Assembly: GCA_902773415.1 (NCBI GenBank)
Contig: CACYEE010000215.1
Coordinates: 1 to 5,798 of the forward strand
Direction of reading: 5' to 3'
DNA: 5,798 bases
From: an uncultured Actinomyces sp.
GTDB taxonomy: Bacteria > Actinomycetota > Actinomycetes > Actinomycetales > Actinomycetaceae
In this document: piece after piece, positions 4,257 through 5,798 of the stretch
Layout of the letters: every line of letters starts with the position of its first letter
How positions within the stretch are numbered: position 1 is the stretch's first letter
Position numbers and translations under genes: made by a program
Notes under the pieces: model-generated
Told to the model about the DNA's origin: nothing
The model's database searches: none
What the model saw: the letters and a program-made list of their open reading frames with translations, nothing else

Positions 4257-5798
4257 ATGGTCCAGGACAACCCCCTGTTCCCCGTCGTCCGCCGCGGCTA
4301 CGACCGCGCCCAGGTCGATGAACGAGTCACCGCGCTCGTCCGTGACCTCAAGGAAACCCGTGCCCGCGTCGCTTCGATGGACAACAAGATTCTGCAGCTC
4401 GAGGGCGAGCTCGCCGACGCGAAGAAAATCGTGCGCGAAAACGAACGCCCGTCCTACTCGGGGCTGGGCGCCCGCGTCGAACGGCTCCTGCGCTCCACCG
4501 AGCATCAAGCCATCGACGTGATTACCAGGGCCAACGCCGAAGCCGACACCATTGTTTCCCGCGCCGAAAAGAAGGCCACCAAACTGACCGAAGCCGCCGA
4601 AAGCGAAGCGCAGGCGACCCTCTCGCGCGCCCGCGTCGAAGCCGAACAGCTGCGCACCTCGTCGTCGGCCGAGGCGAATGCCGTGACCGCGAACGCCAAG
4701 CGGGACGCCGAACAGACCCTCTCCTCCGCACGACGGGAAGCCGAAGCCGAACGGCTCGCCGCGAAGAACGAGTCGACGAACATGCGCAACGAGGCCGAAA
4801 ACGCCGCCGCCAGCGCGCTCGCCTCCGCAAAGAACGAGATCGCCAGGCTCCGTTCGGACGCCGAACGCGAACTGACGGCCCTGCGCTCCGAAACCGAGAA
4901 GGCCGTTGCGAAGATGCGTGCCGACGCCGAACGCGACACCGCCCAGATGCGCGCCGCCGCGGAAGCCGAAACGACGAAGCTTCGCGCCGACACCGAAACC
5001 GCAGTCGCGAAGCTGCGCACCGATGCCGAACGCGAAGTGACCGAGCTGCGCACCAGGAATTCAAAGGACGCCGCCCAGCTTCGCGCCAAGGCCGAAGAGG
5101 AAGCAGCGAAGCTCCGGGGCGACGCCGAACGCGAAGCCACGGAGGCGCGCACGAAGGCCGAGACCGAAATCGCCGCTGCGGCGAAGAAGGCCGCCGACGA
5201 ACGCGAAGCGAAGGACGAAGAAGTCCGCATCCGCACGGCGGCGCTCGTCGAGGAAGCCGAAGAGCGCGCGAAGGCCGCCGAGAAGCGTTTCAAGGAAGCA
5301 ACCAAGGCCGCCGACCATCTCGAAACCACCTCCCAGGATGCGGCCGCCGAGCGGGTCAACGCCGCCAAGGAAGAAGCCGAGGCGATTCGTACCCTCGCCA
5401 AGCAGGAAGCACGCCGCATCCGCATCGAAGCCAATGCGGAAGCCTCCCAGAAGATTTCCTCCGCCGATGCCCACGTCGCCTCGCTTGAGGCCCAGCGTTC
5501 GTCGCTCAGCTCCTACCTTGCCGATATGCGCACGCTGCTGAACAAGTCCGATGTCGGCCTCGCCATCGGAGAAATCATCGCGAACTCGTCGGCTGACATC
5601 GACATGGGCGCAATGACCTCCAAGTACGAGGATGCCGAGGGCACCGGCTCGTCCTCCGACGCGCAGGCGAAGGGCGGCAAGGCGGGGCAAGGCAAGCCCG
5701 TGCAGAACCAGGCGGCGGGCAAGGGCCAGTCCGGGCAAGGCCAGTCCCGGCAGGGCAAGCCGGCTCAGGGGCAGTCTGGCCCGAACCAGCCGAACCAG
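4257..5798 (+). CDS. FilP/Scy-like coiled-coil cytoskeletal protein with DivIVA-type N-terminus (3' end outside the window)
   Basis: The frame is open for 514 codons to the window edge. The N-terminus has the DivIVA-type motif FPVVRRGYDRAQVDERV (8-24), which in this class is thought to bind membrane or polar partners. A short coiled coil follows (about 24-63), then PSYSGLGARVERLLR (65-79), a signature I know from actinobacterial FilP and Scy proteins. From residue 92 to 307 the sequence is a chain of 11-residue repeats with one 7-residue insert; a less regular coiled coil continues to about 400. The segment VASLEAQRSSLSSYLADMRTLL-like (407-428) matches the FilP C-terminal region. A Gly/Gln/Lys/Ser/Pro-rich tail begins near 462 and is still running at the edge. 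Streptomyces FilP is about 310 residues and Scy over 1,300, so this protein is intermediate. Known relatives form intermediate-filament-like or polar scaffold assemblies acting with DivIVA; this function is inferred here. It is divergent from the envelope operon. Confidence 0.9.
   Translation, partial: MVQDNPLFPVVRRGYDRAQVDERVTALVRDLKETRARVASMDNKILQLEGELADAKKIVRENERPSYSGLGARVERLLRSTEHQAIDVITRANAEADTIVSRAEKKATKLTEAAESEAQATLSRARVEAEQLRTSSSAEANAVTANAKRDAEQTLSSARREAEAERLAAKNESTNMRNEAENAAASALASAKNEIARLRSDAERELTALRSETEKAVAKMRADAERDTAQMRAAAEAETTKLRADTETAVAKLRTDAEREVTELRTRNSKDAAQLRAKAEEEAAKLRGDAEREATEARTKAETEIAAAAKKAADEREAKDEEVRIRTAALVEEAEERAKAAEKRFKEATKAADHLETTSQDAAAERVNAAKEEAEAIRTLAKQEARRIRIEANAEASQKISSADAHVASLEAQRSSLSSYLADMRTLLNKSDVGLAIGEIIANSSADIDMGAMTSKYEDAEGTGSSSDAQAKGGKAGQGKPVQNQAAGKGQSGQGQSRQGKPAQGQSGPNQPNQ
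4530..5177 (+). repeat. Nineteen 33-bp (11-residue) repeats with one 21-bp unit
   Basis: In the coding frame the protein divides into seven hendecads (4530-4760), one heptad (AKNESTN, 4761-4781) and twelve more hendecads (4782-5177). The most regular ten start at 4848. Eight of these begin with Leu-Arg or Met-Arg, and Ala is common at position 5, for example LRSDAERELTA, MRADAERDTAQ, LRTDAEREVTE and LRGDAEREATE. The DNA is diverged except for short blocks such as gccgaacgcga. Confidence 0.88.
5641..5798 (+). repeat. Gly/Gln-rich low-complexity tail coding region
   Basis: From about residue 462 the FilP-like protein changes to Gly, Gln, Lys, Ser and Pro, with repeated pieces such as GKGQS, GQGQS and RQGKPAQGQS. 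The DNA shows repeats of ggccagtcc and ggcaagcc. The tail is predicted to be disordered and has no counterpart in the short FilP proteins that I recall. Its end is not in the window. Confidence 0.75.

Noticed and set aside
4026..4508. N-terminal extension of the membrane-protein frame to 4508
   Set aside because: It would run antisense into the start of the FilP-like gene. The TM segment and ribosome binding site place the start at 4025, with 4064 as the only reasonable alternative.
4505..5434. A 309-codon minus-strand frame rich in Ser and Ala
   Set aside because: It is the antisense of the hendecad region. Its repetitive Ser/Ala/Arg composition follows from the plus-strand Glu/Ala/Arg codons, and the plus-strand protein has clear family signatures.

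Overview
The window comes from a high-GC Gram-positive bacterium (Actinomycetota). The evidence is the strong G/C bias at third codon positions, GGAGG-type ribosome binding sites, and above all a gene whose product closely resembles the FilP/Scy coiled-coil cytoskeletal proteins of actinobacteria. A family such as Actinomycetaceae would fit, but the sequence does not prove it. I saw no tRNA, rRNA, CRISPR array, insertion sequence, phage gene or plasmid gene.

Layout, left to right. (1) Positions 1-790, plus strand: the 3' end of a larger gene of unknown function. It is built of low-complexity tandem repeats (TTKE units, then five-residue Ser/Ala/Asp/Lys units) and ends in a short segment that looks ordered. 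(2) Positions 791-1073: a 283-base gap between convergent genes, holding a weak terminator-like stem-loop and a perfect 14-bp inverted repeat. (3) Positions 1074-4025, minus strand: a tight three-gene operon. In order of transcription it encodes a two-TM protein with a Lys-rich cytoplasmic tail, a lipoprotein with an LSGC lipobox, and a thioredoxin-fold/TPR protein of the YbbN (CnoX) type. The genes overlap by 4 and 8 bases, so translational coupling is likely. (4) Positions 4026-4256: a divergent intergenic region with two abutting palindromes. (5) Positions 4257 to the window end, plus strand: the FilP/Scy-like protein, 514 residues so far without a stop. It has a DivIVA-type N-terminal motif, then 19 in-phase 11-residue repeats broken by one 7-residue unit, then a Gly/Gln-rich tail.

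How the genes may work together (inference): a cytoskeletal scaffold gene is transcribed away from an operon for two envelope proteins and a chaperone-like protein, and the shared intergenic region carries operator-like palindromes. This suggests envelope assembly or cell-shape functions at the membrane, but no direct functional link is visible. The most notable item is the unusually regular hendecad coiled coil. The two envelope proteins and the repeat-rich left gene are of unknown function.
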